DNA from: Desulfosarcina cetonica JCM 12296
GTDB lineage: Bacteria; Desulfobacterota; Desulfobacteria; Desulfobacterales; Desulfosarcinaceae
Reading direction: 5' to 3'
DNA length: 47,308 bases
NCBI RefSeq assembly: GCF_001311845.1
Contig: NZ_BBCC01000029.1
Coordinates: 1 to 47,308, forward strand
The notes under the pieces are model-generated. The model was given only the letters and a program-made list of their open reading frames with translations. It searched no databases and was not told where the DNA came from. Both the position numbers and the translations under genes were made by a program. Numbering within the stretch: the stretch's first letter is position 1; each line of letters opens with the position of its first letter. Below, piece by piece: positions 17,967 to 27,111 of this stretch.

Positions 17967-17984
17967 TTGGCATGCTGAGTGCAA
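17967..17984 (+). promoter_or_regulatory. Sigma-54 (-24/-12) promoter
   Basis: TTGGCATGCTGAGTGCAA fits the consensus TTGGCACGN4TTGCWW: the GG and GC invariant pairs are present at the required 12-nt register, with one change in the -24 block and one in the -12 block. It lies in an AT-rich spacer 58 nt upstream of the small peptide gene, and a sigma-54 activator gene is 2 kb upstream. Confidence 0.75.
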
Positions 17985-18041
17985 TACCCATTAACAACTC
18001 CGGAGGGAAACTAACAACAATACAACACAAGGAGAATTGAA

Positions 18042-18314
18042 ATGAACTCGAACGAACACAGCAACGCAAAAGAGATCGTCATCGTCGCCACACCGGGAAC
18101 CTACCAAGCCGCAGACCAGTATTACTCCTGCTGCGAAGGTGGGGCCCCACGATCCGAACCTAACCCCTATCCCCCGCCGGGGCCGTCCAGGCCCCGGCAC
18201 ACCCGAACCCAACCGAAGCCAAGGGCCCTTACTTCCGGTTGTCAACCGCGCCGGGGGAGCCGCTGCTCCCCGGCGCCATCCCCCAGGCCAGGAGGTAAGC
18301 ATGCCGACCCATAA
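18042..18314 (+). CDS. Putative precursor peptide of a radical SAM-modified RiPP
   Basis: 90 residues with an excellent ribosome site (AAGGAG, 7 nt before ATG). The first 25 residues (MNSNEHSNAKEIVIVATPG...) look like a leader, followed by QYYSCCEGG and a Pro/Arg-rich tail (PNPYPPPGPSRPRH), with Cys at 30, 31, 67 and 75. The tail runs through a GC-rich hairpin and overlaps the radical SAM start by 14 nt, so the true end may be earlier if a base is missing here too. Small size, strong translation signal, sigma-54 promoter and immediate proximity to a SPASM-type maturase make a RiPP precursor the best explanation. I do not recognise the precursor family. The modified residues cannot be predicted; Cys/Tyr and Pro residues are candidates. 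Confidence 0.6.
   Translation: MNSNEHSNAKEIVIVATPGTYQAADQYYSCCEGGAPRSEPNPYPPPGPSRPRHTRTQPKPRALTSGCQPRRGSRCSPAPSPRPGGKHADP
18249..18275 (+). promoter_or_regulatory. GC-rich hairpin ahead of the radical SAM gene
   Basis: CGCCGGGGGAGC (18249-18260) pairs with GCTCCCCGGCG (18265-18275) with one bulged G and a 4-nt loop. It lies 25 nt before the maturase start, the position where many precursor-maturase operons carry an attenuating or mRNA-stabilising hairpin. It could favour peptide over enzyme expression. Confidence 0.5.
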
Positions 18315-19625
18315 AATTTCTTGTTATATCTTAGACGGTTCATTCACCTACCGCGGGGTGGATTACAGCACCTTGCACCACACCCTTACCAAGGCCGATT
18401 GTATCCTGCCCCGATGGGCATGGAAGCGCGTGGCCGATAACGATCCGGAGATCAAGCAAACCGCCGTATGGAGCACCCTGAAGGCCCAGGGCTTTCTGAT
18501 TCCGGCCGGGACGGACGAGTTCCAGCTTTTCCTGGAGTGGCGCGGCGACCATGCGCGCAATTTCAACGAAGTGAAGAGCCGCGTCCTTTACACGCGCAAA
18601 TGCGACAACGACTGCGCCTATTGTAGCCTCATGCCGCACCTGCGCCGCGGCTTTCACATGAGCGCCGAGACGGCCCGGCTGATGGACCGCTTCCATGCGG
18701 GCTTCATCGCGGAGAAGCGCCCCCTTTCCGCCCGGGACGCCTTTTTGGGCGGCGAGCCCTTCCTCAACTACGGTGTCATGTGCGATTCGGCCCGCCGGCG
18801 GTTTGACTGCTGCCAGGCGCTGGGCATCCCCTACCGGTTTTCGGTCACCACCAACGGCAAGCACCTGAGCGTGGCGCGGATCGACGCCTTGCTTGAATGC
18901 GGGCTGGAGACCCTACACGTCAGCCTGGCCGGCCGGCCGGGGTGCATGACCGCCTGCGGCCCTCCCTGGGCGGCCTCCCCAACTACCAGAAGGTGCTGGG
19001 CAACCTGGAGCTGATCAGTGGCCGGGTGCCCGTGATTATCGAGTACCAGTACGATGCCGCGGCCGATGACTACCGGCGCATCGGCGAGATGATCGCCGAT
19101 TTTGAGCGGCGGGATATCCAGATCGCCGGCATCGAGGTCACTCCCATTCTGCCCCGGCGCCAAGACAACCACTTCAACGCCGGGTTCGGCGACTTGACGA
19201 TCCTGCACTGGATCAACGCCGTGATCGAAGACGCGGGCTTTCCCGCCGAGCGATCCGCCCCTCTGTTCGCCTGCATCGCCGACCAGAAAGCCTACCACGT
19301 GTATGACGTGGACGGCAGCATCATCCCCTGTCCCTCCCTGCAACTGGGCGAGCGGGCCTACGGCCATGTAACCACGGGCATCGACTACGTGGCCGAGACC
19401 CAGCTCCTGGAACGTCGGTTCCCGGAGGAATGCCGCACCTGCGCCTTGCTTCCCACCTGCATGGGCGGCTGCCGCCTGCGGGCCGACATGGAGAACGGCG
19501 ACTTCAACGGCGTGATCTGCAACCGCGACCACCTGGAAACGGAGCTGAAACGGTATATGCGCCAAAAGGCGAAAGACGAGCTGGAAAGGCGGGATGCCTG
19601 CGGGGATTTGCCCGTGGACGAGTAG
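18301..19625 (+). CDS. Radical SAM/SPASM peptide maturase (one-base frameshift near 18942)
   Basis: ATG 18301 with a near-perfect AGGAGGT. The first frame encodes about 214 residues: an N-terminal region of about 95 residues, possibly peptide-binding, then the radical SAM motif CDNDCAYC (CxxxCxxC) and FLGGEPFLNYG. At 18939-18942 the GGGG run should be GGGGG: SLAGRPG then continues in the +2 frame as VHDRLRPSLGGLPNYQKV, exactly the expected radical SAM sequence. The second frame ends in a SPASM domain (CRTCALLPTCMGGC and a final Cys in GVICNRDHLE), which binds auxiliary 4Fe-4S clusters. Corrected length is about 441 residues. The enzyme should install a radical-based crosslink or epimerisation in the upstream peptide. 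As written the gene is broken; sequencing error or recent mutation are both possible. Confidence 0.88.
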
Positions 19626-19647
19626 GGTAAACCAAGTCCAAGCTGTG

Positions 19648-19690
19648 AACCGGGTTCCGGATGTTGGTTTCGGAACCCGGTTTTTTGTTT
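19648..19690 (+). terminator. Rho-independent terminator of the radical SAM operon
   Basis: AACCGGGTTCC (19648-19658) pairs perfectly with GGAACCCGGTT (19672-19682), followed by TTTTTTGTTTT. It lies 22 nt after the maturase stop and closes the operon before the convergent TPR gene. Confidence 0.92.
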
Positions 19691-19812
19691 TCGTGTCACC
19701 GGCATGGCCCGCTCTTACGGGCCGAGCGGTTGCCGACCGAAGAGTGAGCCAAACCCGGCAAAAAAAGAGAATCGGTCTGGATTCGGTAAGGCCCGATCCA
19801 CGGTGAATCGGA

Positions 19813-21531
19813 CTATTCTTTCCCGAAACCGGTTGGTTTGCGCTTTTCCCGCCACCGAACAAGCTGCTCTTTCGCCTTTTCAATACGGGGATCATTGAAC
19901 TGTTGCATTCTCTCGAGGGACTTCTCGCCGATGGTGATCGCTGTCTCGATGTCTCCCTTCTCACCATGGGCATGGGCAAGATTGAACTGGCATATGGCCG
20001 CACTCCGGTAATCGCCTTTTCCCAGATAATGATCCAGGCACTGTTTATGGCAGCGAATGGACTCGGCATGGTCTTGCAGATCCGTCTTGATCAAACCGAT
20101 GTTCTCCGTTGCCGTTATTTCCAGGTCTTTGTCTTCCAGCGCCTTGGCAATGGAGAGAACCTGTTCATGACAGGCTTGCGCCTTTTCGGGTTCATTCAGA
20201 TGCCGGTAGGCGATTCCCAAATTATGCAACAGGACCGCACGGTTCCGCTTGATTTCATTCCGCTTGGCAGGATCGTCCAATTCGGGGACTGCCTGGACGG
20301 CCTTTTCCAGAACATCCACCGCTTCCCGGTAGGTTTCGCGCCGGACATGGACACTCCCCATGCTGCCCCGGGCTACAAACACATAGTACTTGTCTCCGGC
20401 CTTTTCGGCAGTTTCCATGAGACGTTGATCGGTTTTCAGGGCCGCATCGAGATCATCGAGCCGCTTGTAAATGGAAGAAAGTTTGAACAGCATGAAGCAA
20501 AGGTTTGGAGACGCCGGTGCCTGTGCATGATTATCGAGCCAGCTTTCATAAAAACCCCGGATAATCTGTAAAAAGTTTCTGTGATAGCGCCGGTTGCCGC
20601 TTGCCTCGAGGGTCTCCAGGACATCGTCGAAAGCATTGGTCGTCGTCGGCGTGTTCGGATTTTGATAGCCTTGCACGATAAGCTTCAATCCCCAGGCAAT
20701 CCCTTCCGCGCCCTTATCGCCGATATTTCTTGCGATTTCCAGGGCCTTGGCGGCACATGCGCCGGCGGCTTCATAGCGCTTGAGGTGCAGCAGAGCATTA
20801 CCCTTGTTGGTCAACACGGTGCTTTTAAGGCTTTGGGATCGAACCCGCTCACAGTACAGCAAGGCTTGGTCATAGGATTCGATGGCCTTTTCATAGTCCT
20901 TGCCATGGGAATGGGCCTGTCCCAGGCTGTTGTAAAGGGCGCCGATCCTATTACTGCCTTGCGCCTCGTAGACATCGGTAGCCTGCGTTAGGGCTTCAAC
21001 GGCCTTTTCATGTTGGCCTTGTTCCAGATAGACCTGGCCGAGCATGTGTCCGGCTGCGCCCATGCCCTCCGGTTCGCCGGCCGTGTTTGCGACTTCAAAT
21101 GCCTGCTCTGCGCAATCCTTGGCGCGATCCGGATTGTTGTTTGTCAGGTTGGCTGCGGCAAGATAGTGGAGCAGGGCAGCCTTCTCCTTGGCAAGGCCGT
21201 CGTCCCCCGCCTCGACACCGCAACGGGTATTGGCCTGCAAGGCCTGCTCCAGCCACAGGATCTGAGACTCCACGGGAAGCAGGATCATCAGGAATTCCCA
21301 TGCGACGCAGGTCAGATTGCTCACCAGCCGGGCGGCGGCAGGATCCTCGGCGCTATTGTCGACGCACCATTTGTGCAATTTTTCGATATGCGGCCATTCT
21401 TCTATTTTTATGCGTCCTATGACTTCTTCACCATCCGCCTTCTGATGCAGGTATTCTTGATGCCATGAAGACAGGTCGCCGATGTAGCTGAAAGTGATAT
21501 TGAGTTTTGAACGTCTTTCGATTTGCTTCAT
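19813..21531 (-). CDS. TPR-repeat protein, sensor-like partner of the NB-ARC ATPase
   Basis: 572 residues. After an N-terminal region of about 130 residues, at least nine tetratricopeptide repeats follow (for example AAGHMLGQVYLEQGQHEKAVEALTQA; ALYNSLGQAHSHGKDYEKAIESYDQA; AVLLHNLGIAYRHLNEPEKAQACHEQV; AICQFNLAHAHGEKGDIETAITIGEKSL). The gene starts 3 nt after the stop of the NB-ARC gene, so the two are surely co-expressed. In single-chain STAND proteins TPRs form the C-terminal sensor arm; here the arm is a separate protein. No enzymatic domain is seen. Confidence 0.85.
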   Translation of the reverse strand: MKQIERRSKLNITFSYIGDLSSWHQEYLHQKADGEEVIGRIKIEEWPHIEKLHKWCVDNSAEDPAAARLVSNLTCVAWEFLMILLPVESQILWLEQALQANTRCGVEAGDDGLAKEKAALLHYLAAANLTNNNPDRAKDCAEQAFEVANTAGEPEGMGAAGHMLGQVYLEQGQHEKAVEALTQATDVYEAQGSNRIGALYNSLGQAHSHGKDYEKAIESYDQALLYCERVRSQSLKSTVLTNKGNALLHLKRYEAAGACAAKALEIARNIGDKGAEGIAWGLKLIVQGYQNPNTPTTTNAFDDVLETLEASGNRRYHRNFLQIIRGFYESWLDNHAQAPASPNLCFMLFKLSSIYKRLDDLDAALKTDQRLMETAEKAGDKYYVFVARGSMGSVHVRRETYREAVDVLEKAVQAVPELDDPAKRNEIKRNRAVLLHNLGIAYRHLNEPEKAQACHEQVLSIAKALEDKDLEITATENIGLIKTDLQDHAESIRCHKQCLDHYLGKGDYRSAAICQFNLAHAHGEKGDIETAITIGEKSLERMQQFNDPRIEKAKEQLVRWREKRKPTGFGKE

Positions 21532-21534
21532 CGA

Positions 21535-22992
21535 TTATAACCCCTGGAGCAGATTCTCGGCGTGGGCCAATAGCAAGGCATGCATCTGAAAACGGCCGTT
21601 TTTCATCGGTTCAAGTAGGCCTTGGTTGGCCAACGCCGTGACCACCGGCTTCGGATCATGGACGCCGATGCCGGCCCATGCGGCCGTTAGGCGTTTCAAG
21701 TCGAATGTGGCCGGTTTGGGGGCAAATGAACTCAGGAGGGCAAAACAGATTCTCGTTTTATTATCCAGCCGGTCCGTGCTTTTCTCAAACAGCATTTTCA
21801 CGGTGGGAAGCTCCCCTTTGACCGGGTCGAAAAGATCGTGGGGAGCACGCTCTTGGAAAACCGAACCGATGCTTTCAATAAGTTCATCCAACAGCGCCTT
21901 CACATTATCGGGCCAGGTTTCGTTCTCCGTTCTCAGCATGCGACCGGCGACATGAATGGCCAGCGGCAGGTTTTCCAGGGTGTTCACCAAAGCCAGGCAC
22001 TGACTATGATATTCTTCAACCACCTCCGGTATCAGAATCTTCAGCAATGCCATGGAATCTTCTTCCTTGAAGACATTCAATCGATAGACCGCGTCCGCAG
22101 AGTAGACGAGATGTCGGGCGATCTCCGGGGATCGTGTGGTGATAATCAGCACGTTGGTATCCCCCACGGATTGCCTGAAACCGGCCACGTGATCCACTTC
22201 CCAGGCGTCATCCAACAAGAGCAATAACCGTTTGCCGGCGATCCGGTCCCGCAGAAGGGAGATGGCCGCCTCAAGACGGGTCGTTTGCCGCAACTCCCGG
22301 CTGTCCAGCAAATGACGCTGCCCCAGGGTGCTGAATCCCGTAATCGGATTGAATCCCACCCCCATCGGCATCCAGATGACCCCGTCCGGAAAACCCTCCT
22401 GCACGGCGACATCGTTGGCCAGGGCGGCGGCGAAGGTGGTCTTGCCCACGCCGGGCCACCCATGGATGGCGATCATTTGATGATTCGTTCCAGTGTTGAG
22501 AAGGCCCTTGATGTTGTCTATATCAGAGCCTCTTCCCAAAAAGATTTGCGGCGTTGAAGGAATGGAGATGATTTGTTCACCGGGTGGTCCTATATACTGC
22601 GGATGGGGAATCGGGCTCTTGGAGCCACCGGTATTGGCCTCTTTTTCTACGGCCGGCTCGATATGTTCCGGTTTAATGGCATCCGGGCCGTCTTCCATCA
22701 CCTTCGGTTTCGCTCGGTAAAGGGCGTTGATGAGGTCTTTTTCGGCGATGCGCGCATCGATGAAGGCCTGGGCTTCCAAGCCGAAAAAGGCCGCCACCTG
22801 GTCCACGCGCTTAAGGGGCAGCCCATCCTTGGCCCATTTGCGGATCTGCTTGAGTTCGAAATACCCAACAAGGCTTCCCCACCGATTCAGATTGACAATG
22901 GCTTCGTAGCTGGAGGTAAATAGGTCTACGGCCAGGTCGAATCGCCTGCCAGCCAGTTGCGAGCGTTTATCCGTTTTTCTTCCCGCTGTCAT
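21535..22992 (-). CDS. STAND NTPase with NB-ARC domain
   Basis: 485 residues from ATG 22992, chosen because GGAGAG stands 4 nt before it; an ATG at 23004 overlaps that ribosome site. Residues 1-102 form a domain shared with the NACHT protein at 25529-27054 (about 74 of 102 positions identical by hand alignment). A linker follows, then NB-ARC: FLGRGSDIDNIKGLL, Walker A GWPGVGKTT, Walker B LLLLLDDAWEVD, sensor I VLIITTRS and GLPLA-like ENLPLAIHVAGRML, then a winged-helix part ending LLLAHAENLLQGL. There is no C-terminal repeat sensor; the next gene supplies TPRs. NB-ARC ATPases switch from monomer to oligomer when a ligand is sensed. No effector nuclease or membrane domain is visible. Confidence 0.9.
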   Translation of the reverse strand: MTAGRKTDKRSQLAGRRFDLAVDLFTSSYEAIVNLNRWGSLVGYFELKQIRKWAKDGLPLKRVDQVAAFFGLEAQAFIDARIAEKDLINALYRAKPKVMEDGPDAIKPEHIEPAVEKEANTGGSKSPIPHPQYIGPPGEQIISIPSTPQIFLGRGSDIDNIKGLLNTGTNHQMIAIHGWPGVGKTTFAAALANDVAVQEGFPDGVIWMPMGVGFNPITGFSTLGQRHLLDSRELRQTTRLEAAISLLRDRIAGKRLLLLLDDAWEVDHVAGFRQSVGDTNVLIITTRSPEIARHLVYSADAVYRLNVFKEEDSMALLKILIPEVVEEYHSQCLALVNTLENLPLAIHVAGRMLRTENETWPDNVKALLDELIESIGSVFQERAPHDLFDPVKGELPTVKMLFEKSTDRLDNKTRICFALLSSFAPKPATFDLKRLTAAWAGIGVHDPKPVVTALANQGLLEPMKNGRFQMHALLLAHAENLLQGL

Positions 22993-23051
22993 GTGTCTCT
23001 CCATTTTGATGAGAAATGATTTGGCACTTTTTCTGCTAAGTTAGAACGAGC

Positions 23052-25532
23052 TCAAATCTCCATAAAATCGCGGAGCGGGTTTGATGTTCCGGCCGGGTCA
23101 AGGCGACTCAATTCCGCGCACAATAGCTTGGCCAGACGACTCCCGAAACGCGACACTAGGGTGGGAAGACCGGCGGCGATAACGGCCCACACTTCATCGG
23201 CGTCCTTTTTCCGATTCAGCTCCAGGGCGGCGGCCCAATAACGGATTAAGTTGTTCTTTCTATCTGGCAAACGGTCGAGGGCGGCAAAATGATAACGGTG
23301 GCACAAATATCGGAAATGATCGTATCCTTCGATCATGTGGCCCAGGACAGGCAGGCTGCTTAATACCGATTCCAGGTCCGGTTTTTCCAACGCCATCATG
23401 AGCCCGCTGAAGATCGCCGCCGCAAGCGTCGGTGGATATCCGATCGCCAAGGCTATATTCTGAACCTCATCCAGGCCTCCCCCATTCGAAATGTCCTCGA
23501 TCCGATCCAATGACACCGAAGTGTCGAGACCCTTTTCCGTAGCCTCGTGAAACAGTTGGCGAGACTCTCGCCAGGACTGAGCGCGGGCCTTCCAGCCCGC
23601 CAGCCAGAAAAGGGCTTCTGCCTGGAGATAGCTATCCTCGATGCCCCGTGCCAGGGGAATCAGTCGGTCCATTATTGCCGGCCTTTCCGCCAGGACGGCA
23701 GCCTCCGATGCGGTCCCGATGGTCCGGGCGACGGTATTGGAATCCGGTTCCGCCCGGATTGCATCGACCGTGCGTTCAAATACCCCATCGGATAGGTCGC
23801 CACGTCCTCCCTCGGCCAGGGTCAAGGCCAGTCCGGCCAGATCGTCCGGTGCCGAATTGCCTCGGGCCATCTCATCCAGCAATGCGGTTATCATATCGCA
23901 GGCGATCCGCTTCGAATCCGGTTGGTTTCTGGCGGCATGCCACAGGGCCAGAACCCCTTTGGCATTGAGCCGCCACTCGGTATCGTTGGTTCCCATGGCG
24001 GCGGCCTGCAGGATGGTTTCGGCTTGCCTTGCCTGGGTTTCATTGCCGGCTTCTCGATAGGCGGCCGCCAATGCACGGGCCAGTTCGGCCTGAGGCCAGG
24101 AATTTCGGCATTTTCCCAGCCTTATCATGATCCAATCCAATCCTTGCCGGTCACCTCGACGCCCAAGGATGGTCGCCAATCGGCACAAGGTAGAGACCTC
24201 CTGCCATCCATCTATCGACGGCCGCCAATCCAAGGCCGCCGCTATTGCTTCCCTGGCTTGGAGCCGGTCTGAAAATAGCGTCAGGCCGAGGGCCACGACC
24301 CCCAGGTCGGAGCCAATCAGGCGCGCCCGGTCGTCTTGGCGAATCCTGGCGATCAAGTCGGTGACCCCCGGATCGTGGTTTGCAGGGGCCAAGGCCGGCT
24401 CGCAGTTGATCAAATCCTTCACAACCCTCAGCGCGGCGTCTGGAGACAGCGAAACGGCAGACGCAATTGCCCGCTTCAGAAAGTCCCGGCCGATATGGAG
24501 GTTGTTTTTCATAAAAGCCGATTTGGCGTACGCAACGGTAAGCCGTGCGTGCTTCTCCTCGCTTAATCGATCTCCGATGATCTTCTCGCACTCGTCCGGC
24601 CGGCCGGATTCGGCCAGCACGATGGCCAAATTAAAGATGTCCTGGGAGGGCTGTTTTTCTGAATGCAGGGCCAATGCCCGGTCTAATAACTCTTGGGCCA
24701 GGCCGGGATGGTTGGAGAGGGCTTTGCGCGCCGCCGTAACCAGCGCAGCATACCGTCTCCGATCATTCTCCAGATCTTCTACATAGCCGAGAATCGCCTC
24801 TTTTCTGCCCAGAACGCCCCATGCCGCCACCTGAGCAACGTGGGCACTCGAGTTGACGCCGCCCGACCACTCGATTTCTTTGGCGATACGCGTCTCGATG
24901 ATCTTGCCCACGTTCCGAGCCTCCGCCGCCCAACCGGCATTTGCCAGGGATTGGGTAAGAAGAGCCAATGCTTCCAGGTCTTTGTTGAAAAAATCGAAGT
25001 GACTCGCCAGAAGCAGTTCCCGTGCCTGTTTCCATGCTCCGTGGGCAACATTGCCGTAATTCATTCGACAAGCAACATCGCCGATGCGAATAAGGGCGCG
25101 GGCCCGCTGGATGGGATTCGGGTAGCGTTGCGCGCGATCCAGTGCCTGGGAAAGCTCGCCCCACAAGGCCAGGGCCTCCAAGGCCGAAGTTGACACCCTG
25201 TTGGCCAACAGGCCCCAATTTCCTGAAAGCCAGGCCAGAACGGCGGGTCGGACCAGGGCCGTGGTCAGATCCGATTTGGATGGCTCAGGATGCTGGTCGA
25301 GGCGCTGGCCAGACACGAGACAAGCCCGGTCAATGTCTTGCTTGTATAGCAGTTCACTGGCGTCGATTTCGGCAGATCGGGCGAGCCATCGCGGATGGGT
25401 CACCAGGCGATAAAGCGAACCGGCTCTTTGCAGCACACTCAGATGATCGCTGAGGTGACGGAGACTGTAATCATCCACATGTTGAAAGGCCGTACCGGGC
25501 ATGGCTTGGGATTGACCGTTTGCGGCATTCAT
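23052..25532 (-). CDS. Large alpha-helical repeat protein, sensor-like partner of the NACHT ATPase
   Basis: 826 residues, built almost entirely of short paired helices resembling TPR/HEAT repeats. The N-terminus, DDYSLRHLSDHLSVLQRAGSLYRLVTHPRWL, is the helical linker usually found inside single-chain NACHT proteins just after the ATPase module. Its start codon overlaps the stop of the NACHT gene (ATGA), so the pair looks like one STAND protein cut into two cistrons at the ATPase-sensor boundary. No catalytic motif seen. Expected role is ligand recognition and restraint of the ATPase, by analogy with STAND sensors. Confidence 0.8.
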   Translation of the reverse strand: MNAANGQSQAMPGTAFQHVDDYSLRHLSDHLSVLQRAGSLYRLVTHPRWLARSAEIDASELLYKQDIDRACLVSGQRLDQHPEPSKSDLTTALVRPAVLAWLSGNWGLLANRVSTSALEALALWGELSQALDRAQRYPNPIQRARALIRIGDVACRMNYGNVAHGAWKQARELLLASHFDFFNKDLEALALLTQSLANAGWAAEARNVGKIIETRIAKEIEWSGGVNSSAHVAQVAAWGVLGRKEAILGYVEDLENDRRRYAALVTAARKALSNHPGLAQELLDRALALHSEKQPSQDIFNLAIVLAESGRPDECEKIIGDRLSEEKHARLTVAYAKSAFMKNNLHIGRDFLKRAIASAVSLSPDAALRVVKDLINCEPALAPANHDPGVTDLIARIRQDDRARLIGSDLGVVALGLTLFSDRLQAREAIAAALDWRPSIDGWQEVSTLCRLATILGRRGDRQGLDWIMIRLGKCRNSWPQAELARALAAAYREAGNETQARQAETILQAAAMGTNDTEWRLNAKGVLALWHAARNQPDSKRIACDMITALLDEMARGNSAPDDLAGLALTLAEGGRGDLSDGVFERTVDAIRAEPDSNTVARTIGTASEAAVLAERPAIMDRLIPLARGIEDSYLQAEALFWLAGWKARAQSWRESRQLFHEATEKGLDTSVSLDRIEDISNGGGLDEVQNIALAIGYPPTLAAAIFSGLMMALEKPDLESVLSSLPVLGHMIEGYDHFRYLCHRYHFAALDRLPDRKNNLIRYWAAALELNRKKDADEVWAVIAAGLPTLVSRFGSRLAKLLCAELSRLDPAGTSNPLRDFMEI

Positions 25533-27054
25533 GGGTCGAGGTCCAGATCCCCCGCCATACCAAGCTGTTCCAGGTAATAATCGGCGATCATGCGATGGAA
25601 GGGGGTCAACCCCGGTTCGATCTCATTGTAAAGGAACTCCTGGAATAAGGTATGGTAGACTCGATAGTACTCCTTGCGGGCCTCGCGCCCGGTTTCCGTA
25701 TGCAAGAATTCGTACCAGGCGTAGATCGCCTTCTGGATATCGAAGTGCCCGATCTTCGTATAATCGTGGATCTGATCCAAGGAGACTGCCTCCTTGACGG
25801 TAGCCAGGATGCAGACCACCGGCCGATACAGATCATCAAATGTTTTCTCGTCCTTGCCGCGCATTTGCTTCCAGTGGTGGCGGTAATAATTCAAAAGTCC
25901 CTGGGGCAGTTCGTCGAGTCCACCGTCTTGATAATTTCCCGCCCGGATGGCGGGAAGCACATGACGCAGGTACATGAAATTGCCTTCACTTTTGTCCACC
26001 AGGCCATCGACAACGCTTGCCTCGTCCGTATTCCACGAGGCGATGACCGCTTTGAAGACTTTATCCTTCAAGTGATTCCGCACGTACCGGGCGGCATCGT
26101 CCCGGTTGTCCGGTGAATTGGCTTCCAGATCGAAGGCTTTTAGGTTCATGACGCTGAAAGGCATCTCCTTTCGGCGTCTGGCGGTGGCGACCACGAAAAC
26201 GCCAGCGGGAAGAGAGACGGGAAGGTACAACAAATTTGCGTCCATCCCCACACCGGTGTTGTCGACCTCATCCAGGGCATCGATGGCGATCACCATTTTC
26301 TCATCTTCGCCCAGCTTTTGGGCGCCTCGGCCAATAACCGGTTGAGCAGGACCCCATCCAGGTTCGCATCTGGCGGTAGGCTCGTGCATGACAGATCGTA
26401 TCGATGAATGAGCTGGCGGCAAATGTTTTTCAGGAAATGGTGGGGACGGTTGATGGACTGCGGCCCGATATTGAAATGATGGAGGTAATTGCGGTCGTGA
26501 ATCAATTTGGCCATCAGGGCCGACTTGCCGATCCCCGGATCTCCGGTGATCAGGAAATAGCCGTTCCCCTCCGGAGTATTTTCCAGGAACGCATCCAGCG
26601 CGTCGAAAACGAATCGGCGGCCACAAAAATGGCGCAGGCGATCCGCCATGAACGCAGCGAAGGCGCCGCTGAATTCATCTGGAATGGCTCGGGCGTGATA
26701 GTCCGGTGCAGGTGACGGTTCGACGCGCTCCAGGTCAATTAATTTCTTCCCGTCAGCGATGACCCTGGTTTTCATTCTGAAGAGGGCCGCCATGAGGTCC
26801 CTTTGGTCAATGCGATCATCGATAAAGGCCTGAGCCTCAAGACCGAAAAAGGCCGCCACTTGGTCCACGCGCTTAAGGGGCAGCCCATCCTTGGGCCATC
26901 TGCGGATCTGCTTAAGTTCGAAATAGCCGACAAGGCTCTCCCACCGCTCCAGCTTGACGATGGCCTCGTAGCTGGCGTTAAACAGGGTCACGGCGAGTTC
27001 AAATCGTTGCCCGGCCAGCTTTGAGCGTTGCTCCGATTTTCTTCCTGTTGCCAT
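25529..27054 (-). CDS. STAND NTPase with NACHT domain (one-base frameshift near 26320)
   Basis: Start ATG 27054 with GGAGCG 4 nt upstream, as in its NB-ARC paralogue. Frame one gives the shared N-terminal domain (1-102), then FCGRRFVFDALDAFL and Walker A ITGDPGIGKSALMAKLIHD. After NRLLAEA the frame is lost: reading continues in the other frame as AQKLGEDEKMVIAIDALDEVDN (Walker B), explained if GAGGCGCCC at about 26321-26328 lacks one G. The second frame carries the rest of NACHT (FVVATARRR) and the C-terminal HTLFQEFLYNE...PFHRMIADYYLEQ segment typical of NACHT proteins. Corrected length is about 508 residues. The downstream 826-residue protein overlaps by ATGA and probably supplies its sensor. 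Confidence 0.85.
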
Positions 27055-27111
27055 ATGTCGCTCCATTTTCATGAAAAAGGATACAATATCATCTCAAAAC
27101 CGGGGCTACGA

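Noticed and set aside
18939-18942. Programmed frameshift in the radical SAM gene
   Set aside because: There is no slippery heptamer of the known kinds or downstream pseudoknot that I can see, and two other genes show the same kind of single G/C loss.
18897-18960. Separate start for the second half of the radical SAM protein
   Set aside because: The ORF opening there is read from the other frame of the same conserved segment; no ribosome site, and SPASM proteins need the first half.
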